A model generated the notes under the pieces. It did no database searches. It was given only the letters and a program-made list of their open reading frames with translations, and was not told the origin of the DNA. From assembly GCA_001799195.1 (NCBI GenBank), contig MGSU01000080.1:402-14020 (forward strand): a DNA stretch of 13,619 bases. Reading direction: 5' to 3'. The position numbers were made by a program, and so were the translations under genes. Positions 1-6,698 of the stretch are shown here, piece after piece. Position 1 is the first letter of the stretch, and each line of letters begins with the position of its first letter. The DNA is from Deltaproteobacteria bacterium RIFOXYA12_FULL_61_11. Lineage in GTDB: Bacteria > Bdellovibrionota_F > JAHFAK01 > YA12-FULL-61-11.

Positions 1-72
1 TTGAGTGAAACTTGGATTTTTTTCCAGTTGAGCTACTCTACCTTCCTGGGTCCAATTCTTGAGAAGCATTGT

Positions 73-1815
73 ATGCCCGCAAGATCGGTTGGAGTATGGG
101 CATGGTATCCCGCCATCCTGGTGGGAATATGCGGACTGCCGTTCTTCTCCTGTGTCGACCAAGCGGTTGTAGATTATTCCAACGAAACCACCGTGCCCGA
201 GGGAGGACCGGTGTACGATCCTGGCGCGGGTCCCGGACCGTCAGTCAGCGGTCTTGCTGGGAACCTCGATATTTCCGGTGATTCTGCCGGGTTCCCAACA
301 TCGCCCGTCACCTCTTTTGAGGATGGGGCGCTTGAATCTCATCTCGACCCACCTGCGGTTGGAGATCCTGCCCCACCATCGTCCCTGCCAATGCAGGTCG
401 AAGAAGAGGACGTGAGCCCAGAGCACCAGGATCCACCGGAGACGGTCGATCCAGTCCCCGAGACCAGCGCTGATGTATGGCCCCCTTCCATGCCACCGCA
501 ATCCTCCGAGCCCTGCACAACCTGCAAGTATGTCGATGGCACTGAGGGCTCCGATGAGTATGACGGTGGTTCGGCAACTCCTTGGAAAACGGTCATGAAA
601 GCCGTGCGATCGCTCGCATCCGGGGAAACGGCGATCATACGACCGGGTGTGTATGATGAGCACGTCGTCGTCACCACGGGAGGTATCTCACTCCGCGCGG
701 AGGGGATGGTTTCGGTGAAGAGCGTTCGGGTCGGGGGAGCGGTGCCGGTCGACGGCGTTTCGATCCTGGGCTTTACCATCAACAATGCGCTCGGTTATGG
801 CATTGATGTCTTTGGCGCCAACTGCAGAGTGGAGGAGAATACCATCTACTTTGCCAGTGAGGGCGGTATCATCCTGAGGACTTCGGCGGAGGATCCGAAC
901 CGGACCGAGCGGTGCATTGTCCGCAACAATCGGATCCAGCGATGTGCGCAATTCGGTCTCGATATTCGCGGTAGGGATCATCTCGTCGAAGGAAATGAGA
1001 TCTGGGACACCATCCAGCACCATCCGGCGAGAATCCCATCGCCTGCTTGGGCAGATGCGGACGGTATTCATTTCCACGGCTCGGGGCACCTGTTCAAGAA
1101 CAATTACATCCATGACATCGTCTTCGACGGTCAAGCCGTTATCGACTCCCATACGGACTGCTTCCAAACCTTCGTCGCCGAGAACGGCCGCGTGCCCGCT
1201 CATCACATCGTGTTCGACGGGAATCGCTGCATCAACCCCCAGTACCATTCCAGTGTCGAGGCCGCGACCGGTTTCATGATCGCCGATGCCAGCGACTTGG
1301 TATTCAAGAACAATGTGGTGGTCGCGTACGTCGGTATCCACGCAGGGAAAAACAGCCTGAAGAATTCCACGATCGTCAATAATACCTTCGTCGGTATCCT
1401 GGATCCTGCAATCCTCAAGGGTTGCCAGGTCGGGGTGGACTGCTGGCCGGTGGGGATTGTCCTGCAAGCGGCCTCCACTATTTCAATTTTCAACAATATT
1501 TTCTATCACTTCCAATATCGCGCGATGGAACTGAAAGGTACGGCGAATGTCGATATCGTCGAGGACTACAACCTCGTCTTCCGCGCCGACGCTCAACCCG
1601 CGGTCGGCCGCTTGCCCTCCCCCAATGGGATCCACGATCTCTGGGACATCGATCCCCTCTTCGTGGATCTTGTCGGAAATGATTTCCGGTTGCTTCCAAC
1701 TTCCCCCGCCTTGCATGCCGGCACTACCGTGGAGAACGATCACGATATCGCAGGGTCACCGCGCCCCTCGGGCAGCGGCTTCGACCTCGGAGCATACGAG
1801 CATACATCCAAGTAG
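73..1815 (+). CDS. Predicted lipoprotein with right-handed parallel beta-helix domain
   Basis: A 580-residue secreted protein. The ATG at 73 was chosen over an in-frame TTG at base 1: it is preceded by GAGAAG with a 6-nt gap and gives a signal peptide (Arg at 4, hydrophobic segment about 8-25) ending in FFSC with Cys27. That is a plausible but weak lipobox, because -3 is Phe. Residues about 28-152 are acidic, Pro-rich and probably disordered. From about residue 153 (YVDGTEGSDEYDGG, then a TPWKTVMKAV segment and an IIRPGVYDEHV strand) the protein has the repeated N-x-I/V turns of a pectate-lyase-like beta-helix, with many NN and NNxx turns. The C-terminus (SGFDLGAYEH) matches the ending seen in choice-of-anchor Q beta-helix proteins. 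Such folds bind or cleave polysaccharides, or act as adhesins. No catalytic residues can be assigned, so the substrate is unknown. If the TTG were used, the signal peptide would sit internally. Confidence 0.8.
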   Translation: MPARSVGVWAWYPAILVGICGLPFFSCVDQAVVDYSNETTVPEGGPVYDPGAGPGPSVSGLAGNLDISGDSAGFPTSPVTSFEDGALESHLDPPAVGDPAPPSSLPMQVEEEDVSPEHQDPPETVDPVPETSADVWPPSMPPQSSEPCTTCKYVDGTEGSDEYDGGSATPWKTVMKAVRSLASGETAIIRPGVYDEHVVVTTGGISLRAEGMVSVKSVRVGGAVPVDGVSILGFTINNALGYGIDVFGANCRVEENTIYFASEGGIILRTSAEDPNRTERCIVRNNRIQRCAQFGLDIRGRDHLVEGNEIWDTIQHHPARIPSPAWADADGIHFHGSGHLFKNNYIHDIVFDGQAVIDSHTDCFQTFVAENGRVPAHHIVFDGNRCINPQYHSSVEAATGFMIADASDLVFKNNVVVAYVGIHAGKNSLKNSTIVNNTFVGILDPAILKGCQVGVDCWPVGIVLQAASTISIFNNIFYHFQYRAMELKGTANVDIVEDYNLVFRADAQPAVGRLPSPNGIHDLWDIDPLFVDLVGNDFRLLPTSPALHAGTTVENDHDIAGSPRPSGSGFDLGAYEHTSK

Positions 1816-1838
1816 GGCATTGCCACCGACCTCGCTAA

Positions 1839-1867
1839 TTGCCAAACCGCCCGGCTTGGGCTACAAC
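1839..1867 (+). promoter_or_regulatory. Candidate sigma70-type promoter for the acyl-CoA dehydrogenase gene
   Basis: TTGCCA (1839-1844), a 17-nt gap and TACAAC (1862-1867) lie in the 124-nt gap after the beta-helix gene. They would start a transcript near 1874 with a leader of about 65 nt. The match was found by eye only, so chance is possible in this length of sequence. Confidence 0.4.
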
Positions 1868-1926
1868 CCCGAATGCGCCGCGGATCGAGCCGTGGGCGTC
1901 GCGCATCCGGTCGGTATGACCCTGTC

Positions 1927-1933
1927 GAGGAGG
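1927..1933 (+). promoter_or_regulatory. Shine-Dalgarno site setting the acyl-CoA dehydrogenase start
   Basis: GAGGAGG sits 6 nt before the ATG at 1940. The frame is open back to 1547, well inside the beta-helix gene, so this site decides the start and rejects the longer reading and the ATG at 1916. Confidence 0.85.
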
Positions 1934-1939
1934 TTTCCG

Positions 1940-3727
1940 ATGAACTACTACACCGATTCGCTCGAGTGGCATTGGTTGTTCCGCAACGCCGTGGACTGGG
2001 ACACCATCCTGCCCCTGTACTACAAGGAGTATCCGACCCCCGAGGGTTTCAAGGACAAGGACGAGGTCTTGAATTTCCTGGAAGAGCTGCTCACCGCGAC
2101 CGGGGAGTGGACCGCGACCGCCGTAGCCGGCCGGGCTCGCAAGCTCGACGAAGACGGCGCCGGCACGATTGTGGACGGCCGCACGGTCCCCGGCGAGCTG
2201 TTGCAGAAGATCTACGACGAGGCGAAAGAGTTGCAGGCCTACGGCCTCTCGGTCTCCGCCGAGCACGGTGGGCTCGGCGCGCCGGCCCTGGTCAGTCTCA
2301 TCGCCTTCACGCAAATGAACCGGGCCTGCATCGCCGCGGCGACCCAGGTCGGTTTCTACGGGACGATCGCCGACATGGTCGAGCGCTTCTGCGACCGCGA
2401 TACCGCGGCCAGGATCGTCCCCCGCATCGTGGCGGGCGAGCTGAGCGGATCAATGTGCTTGACCGAAGCCGGAGCCGGCAGCGACGTCGGCGCGATCAAG
2501 ACCTCGGCCGTGAAGCAGGCCGACGGGACCTACCTGCTCAATGGGGCGAAAATCTTCATCACCAACGCGGCCGGAGGCTTGGGCTTCGTCCTCGCCAGGG
2601 TCAAAGGTGCCCCCGAGGGCCTGGCCGGGTTGTCCCTCTTCTTCGTCGAACAAGACCTCGAGGTCGACGGCAAGACCCGCCTCAACTACCGGGTGACCAA
2701 GGACGAGCACAAGCTCGGCCTGCACGGATCCTTCACCTGCGAGGTGGTCTACGAGGACACCGTGGCCCGGATCATCGGACAGGAGAACGAGGGCTTCCAC
2801 CACATGCTCTACCTCATGAACGAGGCCCGTATCGGTGTCGGCTTCCAGGCGCTTGGCGGCATCGAGGCTTGCCTGGCCTATGCCCGCGAATACGCCCTGA
2901 CCAGGACCCAGTTTGGCAAACCTCTGCTCGAACTACCTCTCTATCGACGCAACTTCGAGGACTGGGAGACCGAGCGCGACGCCATCCGGGCCATGCTGGT
3001 CGATACTGGCAGCCACTTCGACATCTACCAGCGCCTCGACCTTGAGCTCCGCCATACCGGTGAGCTCTGCGAAGACAAGCGCAAGCAACACCAGGCCGCA
3101 CTGAAATGGGTCCGGCGGCGCACGCCCTTGGTCAAGTACTACTGTGCAGAAGCCTATACCAAACTCTCTCAAATGGCCGTCCAGGCCCTCGGCGGTTACG
3201 GCTTCATGCGCGAATACGACGCCGAGCGCTACCACCGCGACAGCTTCGGTCCGCTTCTCTACGAGGGAACCTCGCAGATCCAGGCCCTGATGGCGATGAA
3301 GGATGTGATGAAATACATCATGAAGAATCCGGGCCGCTTCTTCCAGACCATCTTCTATTCCCACCCCTTCGGGGTCTACTTCAGCGAGGACAACGAGTAC
3401 CAACGCGACTTCATCAACCTCCAGTACCGTTTCAAAAAAGCCCTTTCCTCCTTGCTGATGCGGGTGTTCAAACCCGGTCTGGAGAAATGGGACTTCGCCG
3501 AGCTGGCCAAGTTGTTCAAAGCGAAGACGTGGTTCACCGAGGAAAAGTTCGAACTGCTCATGGAGCACGCCGAGACCCTTTGCCAGGCCATGGCCTACCT
3601 CGAGACCCTCCGGGTCCTGGCCGTGCACGCAACCCGCGAACCGGGCCGCGGCGAATTGTTCCGCAGGTACGCAATACTGGTCAAACCGCGTTTTGCCGCT
3701 ATCTTCGAGGACTGGGACGTGCGCTGA
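1940..3727 (+). CDS. Acyl-CoA dehydrogenase, large FadE/DmdC-like type
   Basis: A 595-residue flavoenzyme that would oxidise an acyl-CoA to the trans-2-enoyl-CoA, passing electrons to an electron-transfer flavoprotein. The motif GSMCLTEAGAGSD (residues 170-182) is the FAD/substrate-binding signature in the middle domain. TRTQFGKP and QALGGYGF are typical of the C-terminal helical domain. In LLYEGTSQIQ, Glu442 sits where the catalytic base of medium-chain acyl-CoA dehydrogenase lies. The protein is about 200 residues longer than the short family. It has an extra N-terminal helical segment (residues 1-70), an inserted helical stretch before QALGGYGF, and a C-terminal extension of about 140 residues. 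This is the layout of the DmdC (methylmercaptopropionyl-CoA dehydrogenase) and FadE-like group. Acyl chain preference cannot be read from sequence. It ends 24 nt from the stop of the convergent dapF-like gene and appears to be transcribed alone. No neighbouring beta-oxidation gene is visible. Confidence 0.92.
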   Translation: MNYYTDSLEWHWLFRNAVDWDTILPLYYKEYPTPEGFKDKDEVLNFLEELLTATGEWTATAVAGRARKLDEDGAGTIVDGRTVPGELLQKIYDEAKELQAYGLSVSAEHGGLGAPALVSLIAFTQMNRACIAAATQVGFYGTIADMVERFCDRDTAARIVPRIVAGELSGSMCLTEAGAGSDVGAIKTSAVKQADGTYLLNGAKIFITNAAGGLGFVLARVKGAPEGLAGLSLFFVEQDLEVDGKTRLNYRVTKDEHKLGLHGSFTCEVVYEDTVARIIGQENEGFHHMLYLMNEARIGVGFQALGGIEACLAYAREYALTRTQFGKPLLELPLYRRNFEDWETERDAIRAMLVDTGSHFDIYQRLDLELRHTGELCEDKRKQHQAALKWVRRRTPLVKYYCAEAYTKLSQMAVQALGGYGFMREYDAERYHRDSFGPLLYEGTSQIQALMAMKDVMKYIMKNPGRFFQTIFYSHPFGVYFSEDNEYQRDFINLQYRFKKALSSLLMRVFKPGLEKWDFAELAKLFKAKTWFTEEKFELLMEHAETLCQAMAYLETLRVLAVHATREPGRGELFRRYAILVKPRFAAIFEDWDVR

Positions 3728-3751
3728 GCCAACCCAGGCCCGTGGCCGAGT

Positions 3752-4588
3752 TCAGTCAGGCCACTCCGCGGGCAATTCGACCGTTCCGCGATACACGATC
3801 TCGCCCTTCCCCCGCAAGACGATGGCCGAACCGCGGCGCCAATAGACCTGCAATTTTCCGATCTCGGTATGCACCGTGACCGGGGATTCGCAGCGCCGAT
3901 GCACGATACTGATCACCGCGGCCGCCGAGGCTCCCGAACCCGAGGCGAGGGTTATTCCCGCTCCTCGTTCCCAGAAGCGGGCCACCAGATTGTTCTGATC
4001 GAGGTGCTGGACGAACTCGACGTTGACACCGTCGGGGAAGATCGGCAGGTCTTCGATGAGGCGGCCGTCGTTCATCAGATCGAGCAAATCCACGCTATCG
4101 ACGAAGACCGTGCAATGCGGATTACCGAGGCTGACGTAGTTCAGACGGAGTTGCCGGTCGCCGACCGCCATCTCGCGATCAAGCAATTCCTCGGCCACGC
4201 TCTCGAGGGCAAAACGCGGCTTCCCCAGGTTGACGAAGACTTCCTCTCCCTTGAGCAGGACCCAACGCACACCCGCCTTGGTTTCCAACCTGAGTCGCCG
4301 ACCGGCAACCCCGGCAACCCGGTGCAAGTAGGTTGCAAGCGAGATGACCCCATTGCCACAGATCTCGGCCTCGGAACCATCCGGGTTGAAGAAGCGGAAG
4401 CGCAACGCCTCACGACCGCTGACGGAATAGAGGATGAGACCGTCGGAACCAATTCCGACCTTGCGCCGGCAGAGGAAGCGTGCCACCGCGGGAAGATCTT
4501 CCTCCGGCACTGCGAGGTCCTCGGGAATGATGAAATCGTTACCCGCGCTGTGGACCTTGGTGAAGCTCACTCTTGTTCCGGCGCACAT
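3752..4588 (-). CDS. dapF: Diaminopimelate epimerase-like protein, second catalytic Cys replaced by Ser
   Basis: A 278-residue protein, close to the usual DapF length of about 275. DapF converts LL- to meso-diaminopimelate for lysine and peptidoglycan, using two cysteines as acid and base. Family landmarks are present: HSAGNDF (13-19), GIGSDGL (45-51), NPDGSEAEICGNG (68-80, with Cys77 as the first catalytic Cys), SLGNPHC (153-159), FPDGVNVEF (184-192) and ERGAGITLASGSGA (208-220). In the last motif canonical enzymes have ACGTG; here the codon is TCG, giving Ser216. The segment after CGNG (VISLATYL) also lacks the usual A/I-R-C. The start at 4588 follows AAGGAG with a 7-nt gap and lies within the 3' end of lspA, implying coupled translation. 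It may be a weak epimerase, a related racemase or isomerase, or a non-catalytic paralogue. The family assignment is firm; epimerase activity is uncertain. Confidence 0.82.
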   Translation of the reverse strand: MCAGTRVSFTKVHSAGNDFIIPEDLAVPEEDLPAVARFLCRRKVGIGSDGLILYSVSGREALRFRFFNPDGSEAEICGNGVISLATYLHRVAGVAGRRLRLETKAGVRWVLLKGEEVFVNLGKPRFALESVAEELLDREMAVGDRQLRLNYVSLGNPHCTVFVDSVDLLDLMNDGRLIEDLPIFPDGVNVEFVQHLDQNNLVARFWERGAGITLASGSGASAAAVISIVHRRCESPVTVHTEIGKLQVYWRRGSAIVLRGKGEIVYRGTVELPAEWPD

Positions 4589-5138
4589 TGAAGGGCTCCT
4601 TGCCGCGTAGCATTTCGATGACCAGCAATCCCATTCCCACGCTGATTGCGGAGTCGGCGAGGTTGAAGGAGGGCCAGTGATAACTCCCCAGATACACATC
4701 GAGAAAATCGATCACGTAGTTGAGGCGGACTCGGTCGATCAGGTTGCCGATAGCGCCGCTGACGATGCAGGAGAGTCCCAGGAAACTGACCACTTCGGTC
4801 GCGGGCGTCTTCCAGATGATGAACAGGAGCAACACCATGACGAGCGTGGGGATCGTCAGGAGGATCGGCCTCCGCACCGAGTCGTCGAGATTGCGCAGCA
4901 TCCCGAAGGTCACCCCCGGATTCTCCACGTACTGCAAGTTGAACAACCCCGCGACGACTTCGATGGGCGGCTGCAGCACCACCCTGCGTTGCAAGGTCCT
5001 CCCCTCACCGAGGTCCACCCTGTCGTGGCGAACGAAATGCCGGTCGATGGCGATCTTGGTGGCCTGGTCGGCGGCTACCACCAGGACGATCACCCCGAGG
5101 ACCAGGAAAAACTTACGACGATCGGCGCCCAAGGACAT
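4539..5138 (-). CDS. lspA: Lipoprotein signal peptidase (signal peptidase II)
   Basis: A 199-residue inner-membrane aspartyl protease that removes signal peptides from diacylglyceryl-modified prolipoproteins. Four membrane helices are visible at about 9-24, 60-80, 92-109 and 116-133, with a further hydrophobic stretch at 164-176. Conserved elements are ENPGVTFG (72-79), GNLIDR (131-136), VIDF (142-145, Asp144) and FNLADS (158-163, Asp162). Asp144 and Asp162 match the catalytic pair known from Pseudomonas LspA. The start at 5138 is set by a strong purine-rich GGAGGAGGG and by the hydrophobic first helix; the frame is open further upstream only into the divergent promoter region. The loop between helices 1 and 2 (residues 34-58) is longer and more charged than in enterobacterial LspA. 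The 3' end overlaps the dapF-like gene by 50 nt. Two predicted substrates lie nearby: the beta-helix lipoprotein and the TPR-like lipoprotein. Confidence 0.95.
   Translation of the reverse strand: MSLGADRRKFFLVLGVIVLVVAADQATKIAIDRHFVRHDRVDLGEGRTLQRRVVLQPPIEVVAGLFNLQYVENPGVTFGMLRNLDDSVRRPILLTIPTLVMVLLLFIIWKTPATEVVSFLGLSCIVSGAIGNLIDRVRLNYVIDFLDVYLGSYHWPSFNLADSAISVGMGLLVIEMLRGKEPFNVRRNKSELHQGPQRG
4596..4601 (-). promoter_or_regulatory. Shine-Dalgarno site for the dapF-like gene, inside lspA
   Basis: On the minus strand this reads AAGGAG, 7 nt before the ATG at 4588. It lies inside the lspA coding region and supports the overlapping start rather than the in-frame GTG at 4570. Confidence 0.75.
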
Positions 5139-5142
5139 GCTC

Positions 5143-5149
5143 CCTCCTC
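5143..5149 (-). promoter_or_regulatory. Shine-Dalgarno site for lspA
   Basis: The minus strand reads GAGGAGG within a longer GGGAGGAGGGAG run just before the ATG at 5138. It fixes that start and excludes 55 extra upstream codons that would carry no LspA similarity. Confidence 0.8.
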
Positions 5150-5170
5150 CCAGCTCGAGCCGGGGGTTCG

Positions 5171-5199
5171 ATCCTAGCCGCGAGCTCCTCGTCGAACAA
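5171..5199 (-). promoter_or_regulatory. Weak candidate promoter for lspA-dapF
   Basis: Minus-strand TTGTTC (5199-5194), a 17-nt gap and TAGGAT (5176-5171) lie about 35 nt before the lspA start. The hexamers match consensus only partly, so this is tentative. Confidence 0.3.
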
Positions 5200-5214
5200 G
5201 GGAAAAGTGCAAAC

Positions 5215-5242
5215 TTGACCTCTGAGACTCTATTCCGATAAT
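5215..5242 (+). promoter_or_regulatory. Strong candidate sigma70-type promoter for the FHA-transglycosylase operon
   Basis: TTGACC (5215-5220), a 16-nt gap and GATAAT (5237-5242) each match five of six consensus bases. Transcription would begin near 5249. The in-frame ATG at 5241 lies inside the -10 element, so it cannot be the start codon of a transcript made here. This supports the ATG at 5340 and a leader of about 90 nt. Confidence 0.6.
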
Positions 5243-5339
5243 GGGACAGTCGCTCTTCCGTTCCACGAGGCTCCCGGAACAGGGTGCCCCGGAACAGGAT
5301 CACGACCGGACCGGGCTCAGGGCTTCACAACGCGAACCG

Positions 5340-6698
5340 ATGGCCGTCTATCTCACATACACCCACGAGGGTATCCCCCGCCGCCACCACATCGTTCGGC
5401 GGACGACCACCCTCGGCCGGCACACCTCGAACGATCTAGCCTTCTCGAATGCAGACACGTCCATGATCGTGAGCGGCAAGCATGCCGAAATCACCTTCGA
5501 CCCCACCCAGGGCTTCCTCCTGCGCGATCTCGGGTCGACCAACGGCACCTTCCACAACGGCGTCCGCATCAACGCCGTGCATCTCACGCACGGCGACGTC
5601 ATCGAACTCGGCCATGACGGCCCTCGCCTGACCGTTGAAATCACGGCGGGACCCGAGGAGTTCATCGCCAATTCGCGCGTGGTCTCCAAGCTCGAACGGC
5701 CGACCGCCTCCAGCCGTATTCAAAAGACCCTCCGCGCCGCCCCCATGCCGCCTCCTCCCCCGAGGTCACTGCGGGAACACCTGCGAGGACGCGAGTTGTA
5801 CCTGGCGGTCGGCGGGTTCTTCGGTCTAGCTCTCCTGATACTCCTGTACTCACGCTTCGGGTACTTGCCGGACATAGACCAGAAATTGGCCAATCTGCAA
5901 CGCCTCGACTCCACCATCGCCAAGCTCGAGAACGACATCCGCGCCGAAGCCACCCTGGAGAACAAGGAAGTGAAGATCGCGGCCTTGAACGAACTCATCC
6001 AACGCCGAGTGCTCATCATCGACACCCTGCCGATCCAGGAAAAGCCCAAGGTCGAGCCGATCCACGAGCAGATCATGGCCGTGCTGCGCCCCTTCGGTCT
6101 GACCAACTATAATATCCCCTCCGTCTTCGTCGAACGCGTCCAGTACTTCCTCGATTTCTACGCCACGCGTATCCGGGGTCGCACCATCGCCGCCTTCCAA
6201 CGCAGCCGGAGGTACATGCCGGTCATCGAGCAACTCTTCGCCGAGAAGAACCTGCCCATCGAATTGGCTTACATCGCCTTCATCGAGAGTGAGTTCGTGC
6301 CCGACGCCGTCAACCCATCCTCGAAAGCCACCGGCATGTGGCAATTCATGGCTCCAACCGCCAGGGAACACGGTCTCCGCGTGGATAAACAACTGGACGA
6401 ACGAACCGACCCCGTGAAATCGACCCGCGCAGCAAGGGACTACCTGCTCGACCTGATCTCGGTCTTCGGCATCGATTCGTTCATGCTCGTGCTCGCTTCC
6501 TACAATGCTGGAGACGGGATCATCCGGGCCCGGCTGAAGAAAATTGACGACCCTATCAAGTGTCGGGACTTCTGGTACCTGGTCCGTATGGGCGTGCTCA
6601 AGGAAGAGACCGAGAACTACATCCCCAAGTTCATCGCAGCGAACATCTTGGCCAAGAGCCCGACCTACCGCGACCTGAGGGGGGAAGGGGATGGCTAA
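5340..6698 (+). CDS. FHA domain-transmembrane-lytic transglycosylase fusion
   Basis: A 452-residue protein in three parts. Residues 1-105 form an FHA (phosphothreonine-binding) domain with GRHTSND (26-32), SGKH (45-48) and LGSTNGTFHNG (64-74), so the phosphate-contacting residues are present. A basic Pro-rich linker (about 120-150) leads to one membrane helix (153-171). A charged, probably coiled-coil stalk follows (176-240). Residues about 255-440 form a soluble lytic transglycosylase domain (GH23, MltD/Slt-like): ELAYIAFIESEF gives catalytic Glu316, then AVNPSSKATGMWQFMAPT (323-340) and LASYNAGDG (385-393). Such enzymes cleave peptidoglycan MurNAc-GlcNAc bonds to 1,6-anhydro products. The positive charges before the helix put FHA in the cytoplasm and the lyase in the periplasm. 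No LysM domain is present. The start at 5340 has a poor Shine-Dalgarno, but it begins the FHA fold exactly. The gene overlaps the downstream lipoprotein by 8 nt. Confidence 0.9.
   Translation: MAVYLTYTHEGIPRRHHIVRRTTTLGRHTSNDLAFSNADTSMIVSGKHAEITFDPTQGFLLRDLGSTNGTFHNGVRINAVHLTHGDVIELGHDGPRLTVEITAGPEEFIANSRVVSKLERPTASSRIQKTLRAAPMPPPPPRSLREHLRGRELYLAVGGFFGLALLILLYSRFGYLPDIDQKLANLQRLDSTIAKLENDIRAEATLENKEVKIAALNELIQRRVLIIDTLPIQEKPKVEPIHEQIMAVLRPFGLTNYNIPSVFVERVQYFLDFYATRIRGRTIAAFQRSRRYMPVIEQLFAEKNLPIELAYIAFIESEFVPDAVNPSSKATGMWQFMAPTAREHGLRVDKQLDERTDPVKSTRAARDYLLDLISVFGIDSFMLVLASYNAGDGIIRARLKKIDDPIKCRDFWYLVRMGVLKEETENYIPKFIAANILAKSPTYRDLRGEGDG

Noticed and set aside
1547-1939. Extended N-terminus of the acyl-CoA dehydrogenase frame
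   Set aside because: The extra 131 codons lie mostly within the beta-helix gene and are unlike the family. GAGGAGG before 1940 sets the start.
1873-3045. A 390-codon Arg/Gly/Pro-rich frame over the acyl-CoA dehydrogenase
   Set aside because: It is an out-of-frame reading of a well-supported enzyme gene, with composition typical of a GC-rich shadow frame.
3728-3751. Terminator between the acyl-CoA dehydrogenase and dapF-like genes
   Set aside because: Only a 4-bp GGCC/GGCC pairing with a 3-nt loop is visible.
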